DNA of 64,000 bases from Rhodanobacter sp. A1T4. Lineage in GTDB: Bacteria > Pseudomonadota > Gammaproteobacteria > Xanthomonadales > Rhodanobacteraceae. Shown in pieces: positions 49,601 through 56,580 of the stretch. A model generated the notes under the pieces. The model was not told where the DNA came from and ran no database searches. It worked only from the letters and a program-made list of their open reading frames with translations. Position numbers and translations under genes: made by a program. Location: positions 124,001 through 188,000 of the forward strand of contig NZ_JACHCP010000010.1 in NCBI RefSeq assembly GCF_014207185.1, read 5' to 3'. How positions within the stretch are numbered: the first letter of the stretch is position 1; the number at the start of each line of letters is the position of its first letter.

Positions 49601-49868
49601 TTACCCCTGCACACTGCCCAACTACTATGCGGCGGGAACCGGCGTGACACCGCTGACGCAGGTGCCCTCGGTGACCTTCAACGATCTGCAGGTGTACTGG
49701 AATGCACCGTGGCACGCCACGATCTCGGTGGGCGCAAACAACATCTTCAATCGTCTGGGGCCATACATGTACAACGGCTCGGGTACGGATAGCTTGTATG
49801 CGTACAGCGCATCGTACGACTACGGACGTTTCGTCTACGTGCGTTACAGTCAGAAGCTCGACTGGTAA
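46626..49868 (+). CDS. TonB-dependent receptor with N-terminal STN signalling domain
   Basis: A 1080-residue outer-membrane receptor. After the signal peptide (ending SVYAQS) an STN domain spans residues about 40-110 (YNVAAGPLADVLVKLAQASG; ALVGTGLEPSIKSNGTLSV), the part that contacts FecR. A plug with RSVDVEMAQPVVTITAQDI, INLRGLSAVRTLILVDGKRW and GSDAIAGVVNIITKK follows, then a barrel ending RYSQKLDW. The start at 46626 follows AAGGGG; further in-frame Met codons upstream would add residues before the signal peptide. Cell-surface signalling through the adjacent FecI-FecR pair is likely; the ligand is unknown. Confidence 0.92.
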   Translation: MKGKPFPAARPLLVLAIMGAMLPAMSVYAQSDSTAQVQQSYNVAAGPLADVLVKLAQASGAAIVFDPQLVANKSSRGVQGVFTREQALHEALVGTGLEPSIKSNGTLSVQPAAIPAGTAAAAPQASTQNSPLQTKNLQAVQVTGSLIRSVDVEMAQPVVTITAQDIQRQGFATVGQFLQNLTAANVPDISKSDPLDAGVDAGGTFINLRGLSAVRTLILVDGKRWGTSYDGFTNLDTIPSSIIDHIDVLADGASAIYGSDAIAGVVNIITKKNFDGIQFDSYDGQYMPHHDGDQEQYGMTFGKTSERGSILFSAQYQNQDALNGDSRPFSAYPLTNLHPLSGWATVGPYGQILNTASGSPLILNAGGNPLNINDYHTQVLPTSGPNGNVTNPGDTYNLQSLSNLQSATNMKNLFLQGHYDLLNNLTANFNLDYNEQGNTALLGGYPLSTYNGDYALSQNSYYNPYNAPGQTPQDIDYQRALVELPRYTINKVKNYRYSFGLEGNFAIGDHLFNWDASYYDTKFEGNIYATGNLWLANLQNALGPSFMNASGNVVCGTPGKVIAGCVPLNVLAGPGGITPAMFKYLEADTDDHYGSQEKGPQVDLSGDLYKLPGGDLTFAVGASHRTESGYDNPDPVDVQGLTTNLAGQPTQGSYGVNEAYAEVNVPLLKDLPFAQALSLDVARRFSHYSNFGSTRNNSFKLTWKPFDDLLFRASYGTGFRAPTVGDLYGGVSTTYPAYDDPCDATFGLAKYNAAVAKNCSNGIGGQPALSQAALNAAGLGGEFSNGFMQEQSPGIPVTAPGGAPVYGPFTLGGNPNLKPETSDSAQIGFVYSPSYLTGFNATVDWFNYKVRNVISSISPNEVLDNCYQLGIVADCNLFQRNAANNYQVSSLFSGEENQGYLETSGYDVTLSYALPKLSFGEFKLTSSSTYLSKFNTLQYPGVPVSYDAGTAGNWRVRSNFTVGWTYGDFGASWNLRYFSPQKATCYNPSYSAYPCTLPNYYAAGTGVTPLTQVPSVTFNDLQVYWNAPWHATISVGANNIFNRLGPYMYNGSGTDSLYAYSASYDYGRFVYVRYSQKLDW

Positions 49869-50126
49869 GCACTGGCGGCCTGGCAGGTCGACACTGCGTT
49901 CACTTCAACAGCGAACGCAGCATCCAGGCGGCGACTTCGTTGTTTCTGCAGGCAACCGGCAACCACCTCCACGCTCCCTTCGTCGCCGACGTCATCGGCG
50001 ATCTCGATGTTCAATCACGGTAATCAAAGGAGGTTCAACAGATGCCAGAGTGACCATATCGTTTTGCAAATTCCACGACAGGGGGGCCTCGTTTATTTGC
50101 AATTAAATCATTTCAAGGAAACAGTC

Positions 50127-52427
50127 ATGAATAACAGGCACCTGTTACTGTGCGCTTCGATCGCTGCAGCTCTGACAACCCTACCTACGATCGCACCGGC
50201 ACAAACGGCAACTCCGCAAGACGCAGTGACTGCGGACATCTATACGGCCGAAATGCCGCGAGTAACCAAGACGATCGACAACAGGATCGTGTCGACGATT
50301 CAACAAAGCCATCTGACGCTTGTTGCCAAGTTGACGCCAGCAGGGAATGTGGCCGACTCGACCCCCATGAACCACATGCAACTCGTGCTCAAGCGCAGTG
50401 CGCTGCGTGAAGCGGCACTGGATTCATTGATCGCTGCCCAGCACGATCCCAAGTCACCCAAATTCCACCGCTGGCTGACGCCGCAGCAATACGGCAAGAC
50501 GTTCGGCGTCGCCGATGCCGACATCGCCGCAGCGAAGTCATGGCTGGTATCACAGGGTTTCACCGTCAACGGTGTGTACCCGAATGACATGCAGATCGAC
50601 TTCAGCGGCACGGCAGGCCTGGTAAAGAACGCGTTCCGCACCCAGGAAAGCCATTACACGATCAACAAGACCAACCACATCGCAAATGCCAGTGACATCA
50701 GCATCCCGACGGCTCTGCAGGACGTGGTCGTCGGTATCGCCGGCCTTAATGACCTGCATCCGCAGGCCATGCATATCGCCCCTAAGGTGGCGCAGTTCAG
50801 CACCGCCACGCAGAAGTTCAAGGTCAGGCAACCGGCCACTGCTGCTGCAACCTCGGCCACGAACCCCGAGGCGGTCTCGTTTACCAATGGCGCTCGCGGC
50901 CTGGTGCCTTATGACCTCGCCAAGATGTATGGTGTCGATCAACTGCATGCCAATGGCGTGACCGGTACCGGCATCACCATCGCAGTGGTTGAAGACAGCT
51001 CCATGGCGCCTGCGGACTGGACCAATTTCGTCAGTCAATTCAATCTCGGCAGCTACGGCGGCACGTTCACGCAGATCCAGCCACAAGCAACCGGCTTTAC
51101 CAATTGCATCGATCCGACAATTGCCGTTCCCGGCGAGGATGACGGCGAAACTCTGCTCGATGCGGAGTGGTCCACCGCGATGGCGCCGGGCGCGCATATC
51201 CAGGTCGCCAGTTGCGATGATTCCAACAGCAGCAACTTCTTCGGCGGCGTATTCACCGCAGCGACGAATCTGATCAACGGTACCACTCGCCCAGACGTGA
51301 TCAGTGCCAGTTACGGCTATGGCGAGGGCTTTACCGATACTGCCAGCAAGACAGCGATCGATCTGATGTGGGCGCAAGCCGATGCCGAAGGCATTTCGGT
51401 GTTCGTCTCCAGCGGCGACTCGGGCTCCAATCCGAGCTTCAACGGTGGAGTGATTTCCGGCGCAGGCATCGACGCCAATGCGTTCGGCACATCGCCCAAC
51501 GACACGGTTGTCGGTGGCACGGATACCGCGGACGTTCTGGAAGGCACCACCAGCAAGTACTTCAGCAAGACGACAAACCCGGTGTACGGATCGGCACTTT
51601 CGTATGTGCCGGAGATCCCGTGGAACCAGTCCTGCGGCAACTCGGTGGCGGCCAAGTCCGTAGGCCTCGCCAGCGCGCTCGCCTTCTGCAAGCAGTATCT
51701 CAAGTACGACCCGTACGGTTACTACATTACGTCCGAGGCCGGCAGCGGCGGTCCCTCCTCGATTGATCGCAAGCCGGCATGGCAGCGACAGATCCACAAT
51801 GCGGCGAAGGATCAGTCGCGCGACGTCCCGGATGTGGCCTTGTATGCCGGCTCCTATGGTGGCTACACCTATGTAATCACCTGCACCGCAGCCTATCCCT
51901 GCGTATCGGGATTTACCGCACCGGTTGAGCTCAGCGGTGGTACCTCATTGTCCTCGCCGATGTTCGCCGGCATCCAGGCGTTGATCGATCAAGGACTGGC
52001 CGCGCGCGGCCTGCCTGCTGACCAGGGCAACGCAGCACCTACGCTGTATGCGCTGGCAGCCGAGGAATACGGTGGGGCCACGGGTGGTGCGCCGGCCAGT
52101 CTGGAGGCATGCAGTGCCGATAACGGCACCAAGGGAACCACGAAATGCGTATTCCACAATGTGACGAGCAGCGGGAACTCCACCCAGTGCATCCAACAGC
52201 TTCCTGCACTGGTCAGCCCTGATTGCTACTTCTACGGGACCATTTCGAACTATGAGGGAGAGTTCGGATCCGTCCAGGTAGGACTGACTTCGACCAGCGC
52301 CACGCAATACACGCCGAAGACGGCAGCCTATGACACTCAGCAAGGCTGGAGCTTTGCTTCGGGTCTGGGTTCGGTGAATGCCACCAACCTCCTTGCTGCA
52401 TGGAAGGCATTCGTCAACGCACCGTAA
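50127..52427 (+). CDS. Secreted S53 family (sedolisin / pro-kumamolisin) serine-carboxyl peptidase
   Basis: A 766-residue exported peptidase. A signal peptide ends near IAPAQT. A pro-domain spans about 45-215 (SPKFHRWLTPQQYGKTFG is its hallmark). The catalytic domain has Glu341 and Asp345 in GETLLDAEW, the oxyanion Asp431 in FVSSGDSGSN, and Ser607 in LSGGTSLSSPMFAG. These enzymes cleave proteins, usually at acidic pH. CAAGGA lies close to the chosen ATG. It follows the signalling TonB receptor by 258 bp and is followed by a terminator. A role in digesting protein for uptake is inferred from position. Confidence 0.93.
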   Translation: MNNRHLLLCASIAAALTTLPTIAPAQTATPQDAVTADIYTAEMPRVTKTIDNRIVSTIQQSHLTLVAKLTPAGNVADSTPMNHMQLVLKRSALREAALDSLIAAQHDPKSPKFHRWLTPQQYGKTFGVADADIAAAKSWLVSQGFTVNGVYPNDMQIDFSGTAGLVKNAFRTQESHYTINKTNHIANASDISIPTALQDVVVGIAGLNDLHPQAMHIAPKVAQFSTATQKFKVRQPATAAATSATNPEAVSFTNGARGLVPYDLAKMYGVDQLHANGVTGTGITIAVVEDSSMAPADWTNFVSQFNLGSYGGTFTQIQPQATGFTNCIDPTIAVPGEDDGETLLDAEWSTAMAPGAHIQVASCDDSNSSNFFGGVFTAATNLINGTTRPDVISASYGYGEGFTDTASKTAIDLMWAQADAEGISVFVSSGDSGSNPSFNGGVISGAGIDANAFGTSPNDTVVGGTDTADVLEGTTSKYFSKTTNPVYGSALSYVPEIPWNQSCGNSVAAKSVGLASALAFCKQYLKYDPYGYYITSEAGSGGPSSIDRKPAWQRQIHNAAKDQSRDVPDVALYAGSYGGYTYVITCTAAYPCVSGFTAPVELSGGTSLSSPMFAGIQALIDQGLAARGLPADQGNAAPTLYALAAEEYGGATGGAPASLEACSADNGTKGTTKCVFHNVTSSGNSTQCIQQLPALVSPDCYFYGTISNYEGEFGSVQVGLTSTSATQYTPKTAAYDTQQGWSFASGLGSVNATNLLAAWKAFVNAP

Positions 52428-52450
52428 TGCACCGTAACGCTTGAACCATG

Positions 52451-52480
52451 CCCCTGGCGGTAGACGCCACCAGGGGTTTT
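52451..52480 (+). terminator. Terminator after the S53 peptidase gene
   Basis: CCCCTGGCGG and its partner CCACCAGGGG pair with one mismatch, followed by TTTT. Confidence 0.75.
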
Positions 52481-52497
52481 GCGATATTCAAGTACAC

Positions 52498-52535
52498 CAT
52501 ATTTGCGTAGCCGCTCTCGCGACTACGCAAATATG
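52498..52535. terminator. 13-bp perfect hairpin at the end of the beta-propeller gene
   Basis: CATATTTGCGTAG (52498-52510) and CTACGCAAATATG (52523-52535) form a perfect stem around a 12-base loop. It begins one base after the stop of the minus-strand gene, fitting a terminator for it. Confidence 0.65.
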
Positions 52536-52536
52536 C

Positions 52537-53511
52537 TCAGATGCTGGTAGCTAGTTGCGTCCAGGCTGACCAAGCGGCCGATGCAGCAGTGCTGGATTGC
52601 CAGCAGGTGTATAGATCAACGGCGTCGTTGGCGCGCGTATTGGCGGCGAGAATGAAAATCTGCAATCGCGTGTCGCTCAGCTTGCCGACCGCAACCGCGT
52701 AGACCGGCCCAACTCCCGCCGGCAGGGAGACCGGCTCCCAGGACGACACGTTCGCCGATGGCCATGACGACTGTATCGACGTGACCAGGCTACCGCCTTC
52801 AAGCAAGCACCACACTTCAACCCGGCCATCAGCACGCACGCCTCCCGCTGCACTCAAGACTTTTCCGGGCTGCACTGACGCCGCTGTCCATGTACTCCAG
52901 GGAACGTTTTCCTTGGTCGATTCTTTCCAGCAAGTAAACAACTGATTGGATGATGTGCAGCACCACAGCTGTAGCCGCTTGTCCGGCAGATTGTGGACCG
53001 CGACTGCACCAGTGGCGTTGCCCGGAGTGGGCGCGCCGGCCATGGCCGACCAGGTATTGAAAGACTGCTGGTTCGGCACCGACTGCCAGCAGGTGATGAG
53101 CTTGCCAGCATCATTGCTGCTACCGCCGATCTCAGGCTGATTGGCAAATAGCTGAACTCGGCCGGGCGCTGACAAACCTGCCGCCATCGCATTGCCAATA
53201 GGGGTCGCGGACAGCAACGCCGGCTGAGTCCAGGTCGTGCCGCCAAGTGCCCTGTAACGCGTGTATACCCAACCGTGTGTGCCCGCCGTGGGCGGTCCCC
53301 AGACCTGTGGAACGCCGTTCTCATTCTGGCAGGCCGCAATGCAATCGAAGTCGCTCGCGGATGTCCCCGACAGTGGGAACAATGACGCCGCAGTCCAGGA
53401 GCCTGGGCCGCTACCCGTCTGCGAGAGCGTGATGCTTCCGCTGGGATAACCGCCAACGAAGAGCTGAAGATTGTCAGAACCAGGAAGGTTTACAACAGCT
53501 AACGATGACAT
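52537..53511 (-). CDS. PLL-like six-bladed beta-propeller lectin-like protein
   Basis: A 324-residue protein made of six repeats of about 50 residues. The best repeats read LQLWCCTSSNQLFTCWKES, then WSTWT and LQIFILAANTRAND, then TCWQSSTAASAAWSAW. The pattern (ADGRLQ-[LIV]-W/F ... TCWQ ... W-x-x-W) resembles the bacterial PLL/PHL fucose-binding beta-propeller lectins, in which sugar sites lie between blades. There is no signal peptide and it begins MSSLAVVNLP, so it would need another export route or act after lysis. It is transcribed together with, and downstream of, a gene for a large secreted protein. Sugar binding is inferred. Confidence 0.68.
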   Translation of the reverse strand: MSSLAVVNLPGSDNLQLFVGGYPSGSITLSQTGSGPGSWTAASLFPLSGTSASDFDCIAACQNENGVPQVWGPPTAGTHGWVYTRYRALGGTTWTQPALLSATPIGNAMAAGLSAPGRVQLFANQPEIGGSSNDAGKLITCWQSVPNQQSFNTWSAMAGAPTPGNATGAVAVHNLPDKRLQLWCCTSSNQLFTCWKESTKENVPWSTWTAASVQPGKVLSAAGGVRADGRVEVWCLLEGGSLVTSIQSSWPSANVSSWEPVSLPAGVGPVYAVAVGKLSDTRLQIFILAANTRANDAVDLYTCWQSSTAASAAWSAWTQLATSI

Positions 53512-53593
53512 ATCGATATCTCCTAAATTTTGTAAGGTCTCAGTGTCGCCAGTGCCAATCAGTGCAGCCGCCTAAATGGCTATTGAATGGGCG

Positions 53594-55804
53594 CTACTGA
53601 ATTGGCGTTGTGGTCAATTGGCGAATCGGGGCCTGGGTGACTTTTGCATCCACGCTGATGGTTCGTTTGCTTACCGTCGCTGCGGCAGGCGTTTCAGCCG
53701 TGGAAAGCTCGAGCTCGTTGCCGGTGACTTGCGCCTTGACTGCCGTCTTGATGGTGATGTCGGAGCTTTGCTGCAGTGTCTCGGTCTTGGCCTGATCGTC
53801 GTAGAGGCCGTGGGTGAAGGTCACCTTCAAGACTTTGGCATCGGAGCTGTTCAAGGTGACTCCGCTCTTGGCGAGGTCGGCGAGACTGTGCACGGTCAGA
53901 CTGGGATGAATGAGGTCGGAGCCTGAAGCCTCCGCGGATTTGACCTCGATGAACTGCCCGCCTTGATTGATGAGCGCCCGTACCGGCTTTCCCGTTTTCT
54001 TGGAGGAGAGCGTGAAAGTGAGGTCGGTCAGATTCTTGTCCGTGACCACATACACCAATCCGGATTTCTCGTAATCCTGGGCATAGTCCTTGTCGAATTG
54101 CGCCAGCAAAGCCTGCTGGGCAGCACTGCCCGCTTTCTCGGGGGCCACCTTCAACACCTTGCTCGGATCGCCGGAACGCGGACGCTTCGGGGTTTCCGTG
54201 GCGGCGTAGTTGGGCAACAGCACGACCTCACTGCCCAGCCCCTGATCCGTGACATCCACCTTGCCGTTGATGATGAGTTTGCGGCCCTTGCTGTCGCTGA
54301 CCTGGTCAACCGACACGTCGCTTCCAAAGATCACTTCCGACAGCCCCGAAAGGCTGCTGATCTGGTCTGTCCAACCATCATCCGGACCGTGATAGGCGAT
54401 ATACCCCATGCCGTTGTCGACCAGCCCGAGGAGACCGCTGTTTGTGCCGGTCCAGACCCCGTCGCTGCCCATGTCATAGCTCCAGTTGTCGCCGACAATG
54501 TCGACCTTCGGAGCGTTGGCGGTGTTCGGAATGCTGGTGCAGGGCGTGTTGGGGTTATAAACCTCGATATAGGTATGAGCACCTGAATGGGTTACCGCCA
54601 GAGGTACCAGCACGTGACCTCCGCCACCATGCTTGAGCGTCAGCAGGCCGTAGTTGTAGTTGTATTCGCTGGAGGTGAGATCGTGCTCGATATTGGAAAC
54701 AATGGTCGACGCGTGGCTCTCGATGCTGTCGAGCCAGTTGTGCACGAAGTAACCAGATAGCTGCTGCCAGTGGGCGACGTTGATATCGAACTGGATATTT
54801 GCGGGCGTCTGGGAGAATAAGGCGTATCGGTAGTTGTGCCAGAAGCTTTCCTTGATATCCCCGACCACGAATTGATCTTCTCCAGCCACGGACAAAAGAG
54901 CCATGCCCTCGCAATTGCCGCTTGAGGCAAGACCTTTCCCGCTCTGATAAAGAATTTCATTGAAGGGATTAAGGTATTTTCCGGCCCAGGTGATCTGGAA
55001 GGCCGTTTGAAAAGTGGCATAGCTCAACTCGGGCGTGCCCTGGTTGACGAAAGCCCAGCCCGCCTGACATTCGAAGTCGTCAGGCTTGATGCCTATATAA
55101 AGCCGCGGATCGGGGGGAATCGCGCCGTGATGGCCGATGGTGATAATCACATAGGACGGCGGAACGTTGACGCACTGATCGTTGTTGCCAGGGTCGCGCG
55201 CATAATATCCATTATCACTATAGCCATCGTCCTCAAACCCAAGGCTGAGGTAAAGCGGGTTTATCTTTAAGTTGCGACCGTCCGGCAGCGGGTCCGGAAT
55301 ATAGTGTTCCACCGGCACGCCGCCGCCCAGTCCATCACCGACGCCAAAGTCGCCGAGCCGGGAAAACAAGTTATAGAGCGATTTGGCCAGACCTGGATCA
55401 TGAGGGGCAGCGGGCAAGGCCTCAGGGACAAGGATCAAACCGTGGTAGAGAACGTTGGTGTTGTCCCCCTGTGGATAGACGTAGCGTTTCCAGGTGTGGC
55501 CCATGCCGCCGGTCTGGTCGCATCCCCCGGCCAGTACCTTGAATCTGTCGCCCGGCTGGAACTGGATCTGCGGGTAGTTGGTTGCCAACTGTGCGATATT
55601 CGGCTGGTCGATGCGCCACACGGTGACCTGAGACGTGTTTGTGTTCGGTGGTGTACTGACCACATCGATCAGATCACCGTGGCTGTCGAGGAAGGATGCC
55701 TCGGCGCATTGGCTGGTTACCAGGGCGAGGGATCCGATGACCAAGGCCAATCGTGCTCCCAAGAGTGAACCGGACGCGTGCCGGCCGTGCGTTGTTGCTC
55801 GCAT
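53594..55804 (-). CDS. Secreted papain-like cysteine peptidase candidate
   Basis: A 736-residue exported protein I cannot assign to a named family. A signal peptide ends near CAEASF. Residues 40-240 are beta-rich with GGCDQTGGMGHTWKRYVYP and LGFEDDGYSDNGYYARDPG, possibly a galactose-binding or C2-like fold. Residues about 260-430 contain Cys298 in SSGNCEGMALLS, His397 in GGGGHVLVPLAV and Asn417 in YIEVYNPNTP, the order and spacing of a papain-like catalytic triad. The remainder has beta-rich segments with Ala/Thr-rich linkers. It is divergent from an ECF sigma gene across 263 bp and precedes the lectin-like gene. Peptidase activity is inferred. Confidence 0.65.
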   Translation of the reverse strand: MRATTHGRHASGSLLGARLALVIGSLALVTSQCAEASFLDSHGDLIDVVSTPPNTNTSQVTVWRIDQPNIAQLATNYPQIQFQPGDRFKVLAGGCDQTGGMGHTWKRYVYPQGDNTNVLYHGLILVPEALPAAPHDPGLAKSLYNLFSRLGDFGVGDGLGGGVPVEHYIPDPLPDGRNLKINPLYLSLGFEDDGYSDNGYYARDPGNNDQCVNVPPSYVIITIGHHGAIPPDPRLYIGIKPDDFECQAGWAFVNQGTPELSYATFQTAFQITWAGKYLNPFNEILYQSGKGLASSGNCEGMALLSVAGEDQFVVGDIKESFWHNYRYALFSQTPANIQFDINVAHWQQLSGYFVHNWLDSIESHASTIVSNIEHDLTSSEYNYNYGLLTLKHGGGGHVLVPLAVTHSGAHTYIEVYNPNTPCTSIPNTANAPKVDIVGDNWSYDMGSDGVWTGTNSGLLGLVDNGMGYIAYHGPDDGWTDQISSLSGLSEVIFGSDVSVDQVSDSKGRKLIINGKVDVTDQGLGSEVVLLPNYAATETPKRPRSGDPSKVLKVAPEKAGSAAQQALLAQFDKDYAQDYEKSGLVYVVTDKNLTDLTFTLSSKKTGKPVRALINQGGQFIEVKSAEASGSDLIHPSLTVHSLADLAKSGVTLNSSDAKVLKVTFTHGLYDDQAKTETLQQSSDITIKTAVKAQVTGNELELSTAETPAAATVSKRTISVDAKVTQAPIRQLTTTPIQ

Positions 55805-56067
55805 GGAATTCTCCTTAAGTTCGGCAGATTCAAAGATGTCTCTTGCAGACCCTTACGGATCGGCATGCAGTCCGGACATTCCCCTTGATTGCGCAAAGCG
55901 CATGCAGCGCAGAAGCATCAACCTTGTACGAGAACAAGTAGTTCACGATTAGTAGTGTCCGTACCCCATTAAGCGGAATGTGGTGCCAGCAGAGATCATG
56001 GCTCCGAAAAATTTGTTCTACACTGCAAAAAGAGCGGCTTGCCAGGCAACACGGGGGGCGTAGCAAC
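55805..56067. other. Divergent regulatory region, protease-like gene / ECF sigma gene
   Basis: A 263-bp gap between oppositely directed starts. It contains the dyad CTTGT-N6-ACAAG (55923-55938) and an A/T-rich stretch near 56010-56025. Promoters for both directions must lie here; I cannot define them further. Confidence 0.5.
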
Positions 56068-56580
56068 TTGAACAAAAACATCGAGTCTTCGTTTCGCGAT
56101 CACTACGCCGAACTGCTCGCCTTGGCTCGATCGCGGCTGTCCCGGGAAAAGGCTCCCATCTCTACTGGCACACTTGCACACGAGCTGTACCTGAATCTGC
56201 AGGGCCGTAACGGACTTCGCTTCGAGACCATGGAGCAATTCCTGGCCTATGCCAGTCGCGCGATGCGATCGCTCCTGGTCGATATGGCGCGCGAGCGAAT
56301 TGCACAGAAGCGTTCGGCTGAATTGCTGCCCTTGACCTTGTGCGCCGAGGTCGCCGATCGCAGCGGCACGCCAGAGCAGATACTGCTACTCGATCAAGCA
56401 TTCGAACGGCTCGGCCAAGTCGAACCGCGCTTGTTGCAAGTCGCGGAGATGCGCGCGGTGATGGGTATGGAAGTGCCTGCGATTGCTGCCGCACTGTCGC
56501 TGTCCGAGCCAACGATCAAACGTGATTGGCAACGCGGCAAAGCTTTCCTGTATGAAGCGCTTGGGGTGCCGCTTGGATGA
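56068..56580 (+). CDS. ECF sigma factor of the Ser/Thr-kinase-linked type
   Basis: A 170-residue sigma factor of the group often annotated as TIGR02999/ECF-with-kinase. Region 2 reads HYAELLALARSRLSREKAPIS, then TMEQFLAYASRAMRSLLVDMARERIAQKR; region 4 has the HTH MGMEVPAIAAALSLSEPTIKRDW. I place the start at TTG 56068 because GGGGGG precedes it at good spacing and the family N terminus begins there; an ATG at 55978 would add 30 atypical residues. It overlaps the kinase gene by ATGA. In such pairs the kinase, not an anti-sigma factor, controls sigma activity. Confidence 0.87.
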   Translation: MNKNIESSFRDHYAELLALARSRLSREKAPISTGTLAHELYLNLQGRNGLRFETMEQFLAYASRAMRSLLVDMARERIAQKRSAELLPLTLCAEVADRSGTPEQILLLDQAFERLGQVEPRLLQVAEMRAVMGMEVPAIAAALSLSEPTIKRDWQRGKAFLYEALGVPLG

